From the NCBI RefSeq assembly GCF_021018895.1, contig NC_079375.1:2752560-2816559 (forward strand): a stretch of 64,000 nucleotides of DNA, read 5' to 3'. The stretch is from Seriola aureovittata. Taxonomy: Eukaryota > Chordata > Actinopteri > Carangiformes > Carangidae. How positions within the stretch are numbered: the first letter of the stretch is position 1; every line of letters begins with the position of its first letter. The notes under the pieces were generated by a model. The model had not been told where the DNA came from. It searched no databases and saw only the letters and a program-made list of their open reading frames with translations. Of this stretch, positions 31,880-41,240 are shown one piece after another. A program made the position numbers and the translations under genes.

Positions 31880-32125
31880 TGGATCCAATTTGAATGGCAG
31901 CGTGATGTTCCGGTCTCCGGTCAAACTGAGCTGCACCTTAATTCACCTGACAAAAGAGAACAAAGAGCGAACCCCCCCTTCGGGTCCCTTTATCTTTCTT
32001 ACTTTTAATTGGGCCACTCGATCAAAGGGGGATGTCTTGCCAATGAAACACTGTCATTTTAATTTTCTTTCATTAGCTTTTAAATTACTTAGCAGTCCTC
32101 TGACGGGGGACCAGTCATCTTTAAG
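31880..32125. promoter_or_regulatory. Candidate conserved enhancer-like block with SOX and TCF/LEF motifs
   Basis: Non-repetitive. Motifs: AACAAAG at 31959-31965 (SOX type), GATCAAAGG at 32020-32028 (TCF/LEF; reverse complement CCTTTGATC), ACTTTTAATTGGG at 32001-32013 and CATTAGCTTTTAAATTAC near 32070 (homeodomain type). The overlapping 103-residue frame has no recognisable domain. The density of developmental motifs and the texture suggest an enhancer. This is inference. Confidence 0.38.
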
Positions 32126-32294
32126 ATGGAAATGAAAGAGTGGTTTGGGGTAGAAAGGAGAAAAAAAAAAGAGAGACGCAGTGGGTCACCACACAGCTGC
32201 TGTGCTCCCGTTGATATCCAGACAGTATATTCTCACCTTCGATTTCTCAGGTGGGAAATGTTGCGATGGGGAGAGATGGGGGTCTTGACTCTGA

Positions 32295-32298
<4 letters not shown>

Positions 32299-32329
<31 letters not shown>

Positions 32330-32336
32330 GGGGGTT
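32299..32336 (+). repeat. (GT)n microsatellite followed by a G run
   Basis: About 30 bp of GT repeat ending in eight G. Confidence 0.93.
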
Positions 32337-32399
32337 ATCAGGTGCCTTTTCTCTTTACTTTTTCATGAGATCACAAAGCAGTGAAGAAGCTCCTCCAAA

Positions 32400-32690
32400 G
32401 GTCTAGGTAAGAGTGACCTCACAAAACGTGATTTTGGCCTTATGAACACCATATCTCAAGAATTCCCCAAGGGAATTTCTTCAAATTTAGTACAACCATT
32501 CACTCGGACTCAAGGGGCGAACTGATTACAGTTAGGTGGTCAAAGGTCAAGGTCACGGTGACCTTTTTAGCCATTACTCAAGGCTTCACTATTTCAAACA
32601 AATGGTTAGTATTGTATGACTCCGGATAAACAGGGATGTAATCTGAAACAAGTCTGAGTGGCAAAGGGCAGACACCCGTGAGACTGTCTG
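32400..32690 (+). repeat. Family D repeat with DR1 and perfect ERE-type palindrome
   Basis: TGGTCA (32537-32542), A, AGGTCA (32544-32549), AGGTCA (32550-32555), CGG, TGACCT (32559-32564). The last two make AGGTCACGGTGACCT, which fits the classical vitellogenin-type estrogen response element (AGGTCACnnTGACCT). The flanks CACTCGGACTCAAGG and GATAAACAGGGATGTAA are shared with the copy at 48930. Confidence 0.82.
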
Positions 32691-33329
32691 TGGGTGTAGT
32701 TTTCCATTGAAATGAATGGACGGAATGTTTTCATACATTTTTCAACATTCTACTCATTCATACTTTCAGCTAGAAACCCCATTCAAGCTGTAAAATGTTC
32801 AGAAATTTTCCTTCCTTTTAGGTTATGTCTTTTATATCCCATTCATAGTTTTTACATAGATACAGTTCAGGCTTCATGAATGTTTCTGGACCTTTTCAGG
32901 TTTTTACATTAGTGTGTATGTTGCGGAATGTTTGAAGCTAGCGTGAGACAAGGTGGTAGACTGCTCAAAAAAATGTGTTTAACTTGTCCTCACGGCCACA
33001 AATTTCACTCTTAACGCATCATTTTTTCACAGATTTTAGACAAATTAAACCTCTTTCACATAATGTGACTACCAACGCTCAGTGACTTGCACAGTTTGAA
33101 CTACAAGCTTCAAAGTGGAAGGAGAACCTTCCAACTGACCAATCAATGTAAACTGACACCAGAAAATCATGGAGGACAGCAGGAAGCGGGCCATTTTTAA
33201 AATCGCTGCACCTCCCACATTTATCACACCACAGACAAATATTTTAGGCAATAATAGTTAGTCTTTGATTGGAAAGCCAGAGTTTGAGAGTTGTATCTCA
33301 CCATAATCCCTGTTTTAACCAAGTGGCAA
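32691..33329. other. No gene; probable further repeat sequence
   Basis: Has the AT-rich texture of fish dispersed repeats (GTTTTCCATTGAAATGAATG) but no second copy in this window. Confidence 0.35.
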
Positions 33330-33600
33330 CCCACAGGTTACGTCACCCAATTGTTTGTTAACAAGCGTTTTGAAGCCAGGAGTTTGCATTTTGGCCGTCA
33401 CCATCTTGGTTTTTTGAAACCAGAAGAAACCATATTTGGAGGAAAGGGCGGCGCTGGGGAGGAGTGAGGGATGGATCTGACCCTGACCCCGAGAACCGAG
33501 AACACTGCACGCCCACTTACACCGGCTACCTGACCACAGCAGGCTCCTGGATACGCGGTACGAAGTTGTTGCTAACCCAGTTAGCATTCATAATTCGAGG
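33330..33600 (+). repeat. Family B-like repeat
   Basis: ACAGGTTACGTCACCCAATT, GTTTTGAAGCCAGGAGTTTG, CGTCACCATCTTGGTTTTTT and GGAAAGGGCGGCGCTGGGGA follow the family B plan (TGACATCACC, TTTTGAAG, CCATCTTGG, GGGCGG) but are a distinct subfamily. Confidence 0.55.
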
Positions 33601-34732
33601 TAAACTTTATATCTTAGTGTTAAAATAATCTTAGTAGCTAATTGCATACATGTCCACATTTGGTAAATATCACATATATGAAGAGGAACCTTGTGATATT
33701 AGCTGGACTTAATGTGTGTAAGCTAACTGTGTGGTGTAACCGCTTGTATTAAAACCATAGACCGAGGGAAAACATGTTATGACGTGTTTTAGAATTAGTT
33801 CTGCAAAGTGAAGGTGACGTCACCGACCTTAGTGTTAACAGAGACAGCGGGTTGTCAATGTCGGTAAGTCACGGTCACTAAACGATGCCGTTATTACAGT
33901 GAACTGTCGTGTCTGGACGTGCTGTTAAAGAGCAGAGCAGCGGACGTGTGTGTCGTGTTTGTTCATATTAAGTTTGGTTCAGTGTTAGTCGCTTAGTTTT
34001 CAGCTCTAGTTCATTTCATTATTGATGACAGGAGTCAAAACATCTGTTGGAATGATTCTGTCTCTGATCAGAATAAAGAACATCACTGAGAGCTGAGAAC
34101 CATCATGACATGTTCACCTGCACAATGACTCCAAACTGAGTATTAGTTTCTATTCTATTGTTATTTCATGTAAAACGGTTCAGCAGACTGTTTATTACAA
34201 CTAAGCTGAGGGAATAATGTATTTTCAGATATCTGATCATCTAATCAGAGTTCTGTTTTTTTTTGTCTTTTTCTCTATACTCTACAATATGATATTGATA
34301 TGATTTCTCTCTATTATAATGTTTTTTTCCATCCAGCTAAGGTCTGGATCTTTGGGGACACCTACAACCTCTTGCAGCAATGATGGAGGCCCTGCACCAC
34401 CTCCACCTGCAGTGTCCACACATGAAGATCTTCTCTTCCCAACACAGTGTCTTATATGATAATATAGTATTTTTTTAATGTAACACTTGTGGTTTTTAGT
34501 TGTTACTAAAAATGATGTTGCACTGTTGATTCAACTACCTCTTTTTATTATGCAAACTTACATATGACATTGAAATTCAGCTTTAACTTCATCCACAACT
34601 TTATTTTATTTTTGATTTTAAATAGTTACAGTTGATTGTAAATTGTACACTGCAATATTTAATTAATCAATTTATTACATTCTTTTATACATGTTTCCAG
34701 TGTTGTAAATTGTTTAAATTAACGTAGTTTGT
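33601..34732. other. No gene recognised; one exon-like spot
   Basis: At 34320-34375 a polypyrimidine tract and AG precede a short frame KVWIFGDTYNLLQQ that stops at once. It faintly resembles the VW(I/V)xGDSY start of SGNH-type domains found in some fish retroelements, but this is too short to call. Otherwise AT-rich. Confidence 0.3.
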
Positions 34733-35065
34733 TGTCATGGTCTCAGCTGGAGGGTATTTTGGACTTTTTTGGACTTTTGGAGTTTTCTGTGTTTTGGGTT
34801 TCTGTTCTGGGTTTTGAGTATTTCTAGTTTGGGTATTTCTAGTGTCTAGAGTAGTCTTCCCTGTCTTGTGCTCTGTTTCCCTGTGCACTTCCTGTTTTAT
34901 TTTGATAGTCGTGTCGCCCCAGTGTCTGAGTTCTAGTTTTGCTTCCTTTGGTTAATAATCCCTGATGTGTCCCACCTGTGTCTGCTTCCCCACCTGTTCT
35001 CCATTGTTAATCAGTTCCGTTCCTTTAAACAGCCCTTGCTATCATTGTTGGTTATGAGGTTTGGT
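34733..35065 (+). mobile_element. Family F LTR-like copy, 3'-truncated
   Basis: Begins TGTCATGGTCTCAGC, contains CACTTCCTGTTTTATTTTGA, then TGTGTCCCACCTGTGTCTGC and TCCTTTAAACAGCCCTTG, in the same order as at 21450 and (reversed) 52136. Its end is missing. Confidence 0.5.
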
Positions 35066-35343
35066 GTCTGTGGCCCATAAAGTTATTTATGAAGCTCTTG
35101 CTTTAACTTTGTTGATGGTTTTTATAGAAATGCATCTGGTATGAATTTTCACAATAGTAACATGTACAGCATTGTGTGACTGTTTCTATGTTAGCTTTGA
35201 TCAACAACATAAATACTATGCAACCAAAATAAATTACAAAGAATGAAATTGGTCTTATAAAAGCAAATAAATTCTATAAACAATGTAAAAATGATCATGG
35301 CAACAGTTACAGAATAATAATAAACTAATCAACAGTTAGTCTG
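35066..35343. other. No feature recognised
   Basis: AT-rich spacer without recognisable features. Confidence 0.35.
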
Positions 35344-35540
35344 TCATTTCATCAGAGGAAGCTGAACTGGAGGTGGTTTTCTAGCATCATCATCATCACA
35401 GCACATTAGAGAACTCAGGATGTCCATGCAGTCTCCCTTCTCCACAGCCAGATGAATGGAAACAAATGGGCTGCTCTGTACATGAGCTCCTCCTTCTGTT
35501 GGCACAGATCCCTCAGTTTTCACAGTGTGGAAACCTTTCA
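35344..35540 (-). other. Exon-like open frame, unrecognised
   Basis: On the minus strand a pyrimidine-rich stretch ending TTTGAAAG (just above 35538) is followed by an open frame with FHTVKTEGSVPTEGG, an FVSIHLAVEKGDCMDIL segment, CCDDDDARKPPPVQLPLMK and a stop at 35344-35346. It could be a terminal exon. The frame does not join in phase to the THAP-like exon at 35641-35706, its nearest upstream neighbour on this strand. Protein family not recognised. Confidence 0.25.
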
Positions 35541-35640
35541 AATGACAACAAAAGACAAACACTGGAGTTAACAACTGTAATATTAACAGGGATGCAAATT
35601 TTGGCTAGCAAAAAATAGGCTTAAAACAAAATGTTCTTAC

Positions 35641-35706
35641 TGGATGAAATTGAACCGCCGACTCCTCTGAGTGCCTTTTAGAACAACTGAACGCCGAACA
35701 AGACAT
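35641..35706 (-). pseudogene. THAP-domain first-exon-like segment
   Basis: The minus-strand ATG at 35704-35706 opens 22 codons containing CSAFSCSKRHSEESAVQFH. THAP zinc-finger domains begin with this pattern: Met, a short stretch, CSA(Y/F)xC(x)2R, about nine residues, then FH; both N-terminal zinc-ligand cysteines (CxxxxC) are present. The segment ends with CATCCA/GTAAGAAC, a plausible splice donor, at the point where THAP genes typically have their first intron. The second half of the domain (the expected FP..., W, CxxH, P) is not found downstream within this window. It may be a relic of a THAP host gene, of a P-element-like transposon, or a mobile fragment. No expression evidence. Confidence 0.5.
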
Positions 35707-35882
35707 TTTCTGGCAAACAACATGTTGGCGCTAACTTTGATGAACAGAAAACACAATGACAAGTCAAATGTCCGACACATCGCTCTGACCTCTATCCGGA
35801 TGAATAGGCAAGTCACCCTGTGTGTCAATCACGTGGTAGCCACGCCCCAAAACCACTCTGCTTTAATGTCTATTTTCTTTTA

Positions 35883-36165
35883 AATAGGATCATTATTTGA
35901 AAAATGATCCATCATGCTGTATTGAAGAAAACTTCAAACTAGCGATTTACACCATAAAAACATAATGAAAACGTTTACCGAGGTAATAAATCAAGTGACA
36001 AGTAGGGTCATTTTCCCATAGACTTCAATACAATCAGGCTTCTTTTTGCAACCGGTGGAGTCGCCCCATGATGGTCATCCGATCGAATGCAAGTTTAAGG
36101 CACTTCAGCTCATTTTCCAGGCCCGGAGTCGACGTCCATTTTTATATACAGTCTATGGTTTTAAC
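35883..36165 (-). repeat. Dispersed repeat with TAGACTGTATATAAAAATGG end
   Basis: On the minus strand starts CATAGACTGTATATAAAAAT followed by GGACGTCGACTCCGGG, and continues through CATGGGGCGACTCCACCGGT to CTATGGGAAAATGACC. The TAGACTGTA(T/A)ATAAA start links it to family B ends, though the interior differs. Left boundary uncertain. Confidence 0.5.
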
Positions 36166-37372
36166 CAGGTGTGACTAAGCAGTTACCATCACTATGGCAA
36201 CCATTAACCGGAGCTGGCCACACAGCTGATTCAGATCGGCTGATTAGATTTACACAGATACACAGAGACAAACAAAGACACACACACAAACGTACAACAA
36301 CATGGTACCAGCATTTCAAGCCCAGTGTCATTTAGCTTCTTCCGACATGTTTTTACTTTCTTCTAAAAACTTTATTCAAATTTTAAACAGGTCGCACAGA
36401 TAAATATTCAGCTTTTTCACAACCTTGATAAATTTTCTTTAACCTCAGTTCAATTTGCATGCACATTTCAGGCTATTCATAAAGCAATTTCACTGCTTAC
36501 ACTACAGTTTACATTCATCATCTCTTGCCCATTTTCCAACTCTTAATATTACTTTTTCATACAAATTCAAGGCAGCAACGCGGTTTAGCTTCAGCTGGTG
36601 CAGAAGCAGCAATCCCCGCTGCAGTTTCTTCAGAAATTGCAGTTTCAACTTTATCATCTCTTTGCTCCTAAAAACAGAAAAAGAAGCGCTCAACTCAGCA
36701 GAGACGAGGCCCCGGGGTCCGTCGGTCTGAATGCCGCGATGTGTGGGTGTTGATTTTCCTTTACTTAAAAACAGTGTCTCCGGCGAGGCTGAGGATGTGT
36801 CAGCATCTCCTCCAAAGCTTACAATTTAAGTCAAGAAGCAGGAACATGCTGCAGGAAAATGAAAAAAAAAAGCACTAATCTCTTATTCTATTTCAGTGAA
36901 GCAATTTGGAGACCCAACACTCTCCCTGCACTTTGTCTTCCATCCGCTTAACCCTGAACAGCCATTATCAAGCTTTCAAAGTTCCTAACATCTAAAAGCT
37001 CTTCCTGCTTTGACCCACTTTCTTTTTCCTCTCCTCTTTTTTCGCTGCTTGTGTCCTGCTGGTATGATTGACGTGTCATGAGTCCGGTTGTTCAGGGTGT
37101 CAGCAGTCTGCCAATTAAACCAAAGGGGAGCAGGTAGGTCTATGATTAGATTCAGCCCGGAAGGTTTTACCTCATTGAGGTGACTTAGAAACAACCTTAA
37201 CTGTCAAATCACACAAATCCTGTTGTACAGAAGCCAGAAGTCGAGGTGGAATTTAAAACGTGCACATGGGTCTGAAGTTTCAGCCAAAAAAAGCTGCACT
37301 TTCTCACCTCTGAAGTCTTTTTGTCAGTAGCTGCTTTAGCCATGATCACCCAACATTCACTTTATATTGCTT
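36166..37372. other. No gene recognised
   Basis: Frames at 36455-36730 (opposing strands) and 36985-37194 lack domains. 37070-37190 (CCAATTAAACCAAAGGGGAG, GACTTAGAAACAACC) is non-repetitive and could be conserved, but I have no support beyond texture. Confidence 0.4.
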
Positions 37373-37450
37373 TGGGCTGCAGCTAACAATCATTTTCATT
37401 ATCAGTTAATTAATAATTTCGTCAATTAACTATTTAGTCTATTAAATCCA
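37373..37450 (+). repeat. Teleost MITE-like repeat fragment
   Basis: GGGCTGCAGCTAACAATCAT followed by TTTCATTATCAGTTAATTAA is the same family as 11441-11655. Confidence 0.75.
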
Positions 37451-37559
37451 TCCTAGCTCCCCAGAGTCCAGCCATCCAAGAACCAAAAGTTTTAGGTCTG
37501 CCTGAATCAAACATGAAATCTGGGAATACCATAACAAAAGAAAAGGAGTTATTAAATAT

Positions 37560-37985
37560 GTGATTTGTACAGGCAGCAGTCGTTGAGATGACCGTGTGAT
37601 CTGCCCACTTTCTCCCGAAATCGGATTAATTGAATATCACCCTATTATTTTTCCCAGAGAGCTCATCACAGATAATTGATTCTGCGATGTTCGTGATCGG
37701 TCAGCGGCAGAAGAAAACCCTGATTGATCTGCTGCTGATTGATTGAAAGCAGCAGAAAGATAATAAGAGGGCGTTTAAGTAAAGATCAATATCGTTTAGG
37801 TTCATTTACTGCTGTGTTTCCTGCTGATAGATGGACAGAGCAGCAGCCGGGGGGGTCACAAGTTCACTCCTCACTGTGTCTTTTTCTGTTACTGTGGATA
37901 ATGCGGCAACAAAATGTGCTCAATTTAAAAATAGTCCCTGTCTTTTTTTTTTTTTTTGCTTTTGACAGTGATATAAAAGCCGTGA
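37560..37985. promoter_or_regulatory. Candidate conserved non-coding block
   Basis: Non-repetitive, rich in homeodomain-type cores (CGGATTAATTGAATATCACC, ACAGATAATTGATTCTGCG, CTGCTGATTGATTGAAAGC). No coding support. Inference from texture. Confidence 0.25.
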
Positions 37986-37989
37986 TATG

Positions 37990-38335
37990 AACCCTGTGCT
38001 CTTGTGTTTTCCTGCAGCTCCCATATTTCTGCCACCGTCTCCGGCAAAACTGTCCACATACATTTTGTTCTGGTTTGGAGTCAAACTGTGTCTCCGAGCC
38101 GGCGAGCAGGTGGCTGATTGTCAAACAGATGAAGACGACAGGCTGCATCGCAATGAAGTGGGAAGAAGGGCGTCTGGAGCAAATAATTAAGGGCTCGGCG
38201 TGCACATAAAAAAAGGCAAACACTGGTGTTTAAATTCTGCCGAGGCATCAATCCTCCGCAAATCCCCTACACGCTGCACCGATGGCAGCATCTCCGTGTT
38301 TCTGCGGATGCAAATAAAAGCAAAAATGCGGGAAG
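37990..38335. promoter_or_regulatory. Candidate conserved non-coding block
   Basis: Non-repetitive. GAGCAAATAATTAAGGGCTC at 38177-38196, then CGGCGTGCACATAAAAAAAG, GTGTTTAAATTCTGCCGAGG and GCGGATGCAAATAAAAGC near the end (octamer-like ATGCAAAT). Short frames on both strands have no domain. Enhancer-like by texture only. Confidence 0.3.
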
Positions 38336-38812
38336 GAAAAAAAAAAAAGTAGCTTGAGAGTTAAGGCAGTTACTTTAAATAGAAATATTAATATGGTCTG
38401 TTTTTTTTTTTTACCATGAATGATGCAGCTGAAAGTGTCCAAGTCAGTTTTTTTCTCCAACAAGATGCAGATTTGTGTAAACAGGAAAAACCTCTGCACA
38501 TTATTTTACTGTATCTGGACCAGATGGATATCTGGAAGAAAAAAGCCAGGAAGAGAGAAAGATGAATGGAGAGAAACTCAAGATCTGTGGAGGCCGGAAA
38601 CTGCATGCCAATAAAAGTCTAAAAGACAAAAATCAGTGTATCCACAGTGAGGTGGTTCCAAGCATGTGGGTCAGGAGCAGAGCAAGCAGTCACAGCGTAA
38701 CTTATCAAGATGAAATAACGCAAGTCACAGCGGATGGGGCGAAGTAAACCTGAAACCTTGTCAGAGTTAGCATTAGCACAACCACTAACACTGTCAGCCA
38801 CTGCCAGTTACA
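38336..38812. other. No gene recognised
   Basis: A and T tracts at 38337-38348 and 38401-38412. Overlapping frames on both strands are unsupported. Confidence 0.4.
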
Positions 38813-39125
38813 AGCTAACAACATAAACGGTTCTGATCCATCTGCAAGTCTCTGGTTCTGGTCTCAGACTCCTCCTCTGAGTCTGGGTCTGACTGAGGCT
38901 CAAACATGTGGCTGAGTCTCTCTGATGTTTCCTCCTCTAACCATCTTGATGCTCTCCGCTCTTTCACCTGTCCACCTGGAGACAGCAGGTGGTGGGCGGG
39001 GCTCAAGACCTGATCCAGATTTTTTTTTTTTTTTTTTTTTTCGCTTTTTATGTGTGAAACCACCTTCAACTAAACATTAATCATAGCAGAGGAGTTTAAA
39101 ACATCTGGAGAGGAACTTTAATTAT
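38813..39125 (-). repeat. Family C dispersed element, minus-strand copy
   Basis: Reverse complement of the 9664-10020 copy, nearly identical through the GC-rich and acidic-frame segment, with a 22-bp A tract (T at 39020-39041 on plus) not present in the other copy. Confidence 0.8.
38815..39002 (-). other. Shared open frame in family C, acidic peptide
   Basis: Same frame as at 9838-9996, beginning in SPAHHLLSPGGQVKERRAS, through WLEEETSERLSHMFEPQ and SDPDSEEESETRTRD, and then extended by LQMDQNRLCC before the stop. The near-identity of the two copies in a coding-like phase is the only support. Function not recognised. Confidence 0.35.
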
Positions 39126-39145
39126 ATAACTTCATACTTATGTTC

Positions 39146-39171
39146 GTGTGTGTGTGTGTGTGTGTGTGTGT
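39146..39171 (+). repeat. (GT)n microsatellite
   Basis: About 26 bp of GT repeat. Confidence 0.9.
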
Positions 39172-39320
39172 TGTGGAACTGGACGTGGCTACCTCTCCTG
39201 GCTCCTGGTAGTCCTGCACACCAGACAGCAATCTGTAATCTGATTTCTGGGTCCCAATATAAGTCTGATGCCATAGACCAGGACTGATGTGAGGCTGCAC
39301 CCTTAAATAAACTACACTTG

Positions 39321-39727
39321 TGTTACAACCCCCAAGAGGTTTTAAACCAAAAATGAAGCCCCGAAGTCCCAAAGACTGATTGAACAGCTAAAAGAAAAAA
39401 AGAAGGGAGGCCACCAGACCAAACCACAATGGATTGTAGAATCTGGTGTCTTCTCTCCAATCTAAAAAAAAAAACAAAAAACAACTCTGACCTAACAGAA
39501 ATGAAACCACAAAAATAGGACTTCTGGATCCATCAGTCAAATTAAAGAAACAAACCCTACCACAGCAGTGGCTGGCAGATGGAGGAGAAGGGCTCTGAGC
39601 TGGGATCCCTGCCGACTTTATAGATTTCCTTTCACCAATCAGCCCAGACCTGGTTCACCTGAGTAAAAAGAAGCAGGCAAATCATGACGCATTAGGCACA
39701 TCACCAACAGGGGGGGACAATGTAACA
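39321..39727 (-). mobile_element. Solo LTR with perfect 5-bp target duplication
   Basis: A 407-bp element with 7-bp inverted ends TGTTACA (39321-39327) and TGTAACA (39721-39727), giving the TG...CA form of an LTR. ACTTG occurs directly on both sides (39316-39320 and 39728-39732), a perfect 5-bp target duplication. On the minus strand AATCTATAAAGTCGGCAGGG supplies a TATA box, indicating orientation. There is no internal retrotransposon sequence, so this is a solo LTR left by recombination. The parent family is not determined; 5-bp duplications fit Ty3/gypsy, BEL or retrovirus-like elements. Confidence 0.85.
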
Positions 39728-39732
39728 ACTTG

Positions 39733-40229
39733 TCAATTTTTTAGAGCGCTGGAGAAATCATCCATTCCCCATAAGCTGAACTGCACTTATCCTCAGTTGA
39801 TATAATCACACGAAGCAGAAGTTAACACTCATGTATTTTGTCTTTTTTCTGTGTTTAAATGCAAAAATAATGCCATTCTCTATTCAAACCAGCTGCTATA
39901 CCTCTGCTGTTGCTATGGTTGCCGTGCACGTGCTAAGGATAGGGTTTAAAGACAATAAACAGTAAACCAAAAGGTTATCCAAGCCCTGTGAAGGCACATA
40001 ACACACTTGCACAGTGGTAAAACTATGTCTGTTCACATTAAAGAGGAAAGTCACATTAAATCCTGAGCTTTAGGAAAATTTGATCCTGGCTACTGTTCGC
40101 CTGTTTCCACCCGGCACGAGTATTAAAGATGGATTAAAGACACACATGCTATCTGCAAAGTGAGATTAAAATCATGTACGCTCCGCAAAATGAGATTAAT
40201 GTTGTGCCTGACAAACTATATCTGTTTCC
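39733..40229. other. No gene recognised
   Basis: Non-repetitive towards 40060-40220 (GCAAAGTGAGATTAAAATCA and GCAAAATGAGATTAATGTTG form a short tandem pair of similar 20-mers). Nothing coding. Confidence 0.35.
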
Positions 40230-40480
40230 CCGCAGTAAATCTGCACCCGTGTGTTATAGCCTCGCTCTCATTCATCGATGCAGATCAGCCACGTGATGCA
40301 AGTACGGGCGGCCTTTGACGCTTCATCGCCATTCCAGAGATTTACAGGAGGAGATGTTTTGTTTTCAGCCTCAGAGTCACGTTCTGGTGGCCCATCTGTC
40401 ACATTTCTGACAGCGTTTATGGGGCAGCAGGTAGTGGGGCCGCTTTAATTATGTGGACCAATAAATCTGCTCTTGAAGAA
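40230..40480. promoter_or_regulatory. Candidate conserved non-coding block
   Basis: Non-repetitive. CATTCATCGATGCAGATCAG, CCACGTGATGCAAGTACGGG (E-box CACGTG) and CCGCTTTAATTATGTGGACC. No coding frame. Inference from texture and motifs. Confidence 0.3.
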
Positions 40481-40724
40481 ATGTCAGTCAGTGAACAAAA
40501 GATGTGGACGGCTGCAGAGGGTAAGGATGAGGAGCTGTGCAGGTTGAATTACATGGGTTCATCGGTTCCTAGGGGGTCTTCTAATTCAGGGAGGAAGGGG
40601 TCCTTGATCTGCTCGCCTCTTGGGACGAGCAAACCAGTTCCAATACCATAAGATCGGTAAGATGGTCTTTTTAAGAGCTACTCTCTAAATGTCATCTCTG
40701 AGTCCTCTGAGTGAAAGTACTGAA

Positions 40725-41240
40725 TTATCTATTAAAACTCCATATCTTCCTCGTCTCCTGTGTTTTATTTGAAGCGTTGATCCATAAGAAGATATATTTG
40801 TGGTTTTAAGAACCAAAAACCATCTCAATGTAGTTTTACATCTCCTCTCTCAGGATTCTCTCTGGAGCTCTAGTAACAACAGGTCAGTGAGCCAATCAGA
40901 AGAGAGGAGGCTCTGAGCCTCTCTTCTGATTGGCTGTTTTCTGAGTGACCCAATAAAAAATATAGCAGATTTCAGGTAAACACACAGAGAAACCAAATCC
41001 TTCAAGGTTGGATGGTGGGTCCAGGTGGGCGGGGCTTGGGGCATGGCTGAGAGTAGTGACTGCTTTGTTGTGACATCACAAAGTTCCAGAAGTCCTGACG
41101 GCTGGTTTTAAGGCTCAGTTTCTGAATACAGGCTGTGTGCATTTCTCTGTGGACTGAGGCTTTGATACTTTCACAGTATTAATATAGAACCTAGACCTGA
41201 TCTATAATCAAACAACACATGGACGTCTACCTTTAGATTA
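40725..41240 (-). repeat. Family A dispersed repeat, near complete
   Basis: Reverse-complement copy from TCAAAGCCTCAGTCCACAGA (near 41165) through TGGACCCACCATCCAACCTT to the distal AATAAAACACAGGAGACGAG (near 40755). The hairpin is intact: arms 40891-40907 and 40918-40934. This orientation shows that dispersion is not tandem. Confidence 0.92.
40891..40934. repeat. Family A hairpin with opposed CCAAT boxes
   Basis: GCCAATCAGAAGAGAGG (40891-40907) and its exact inverse CCTCTCTTCTGATTGGC (40918-40934), 10 bases apart. Confidence 0.92.
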
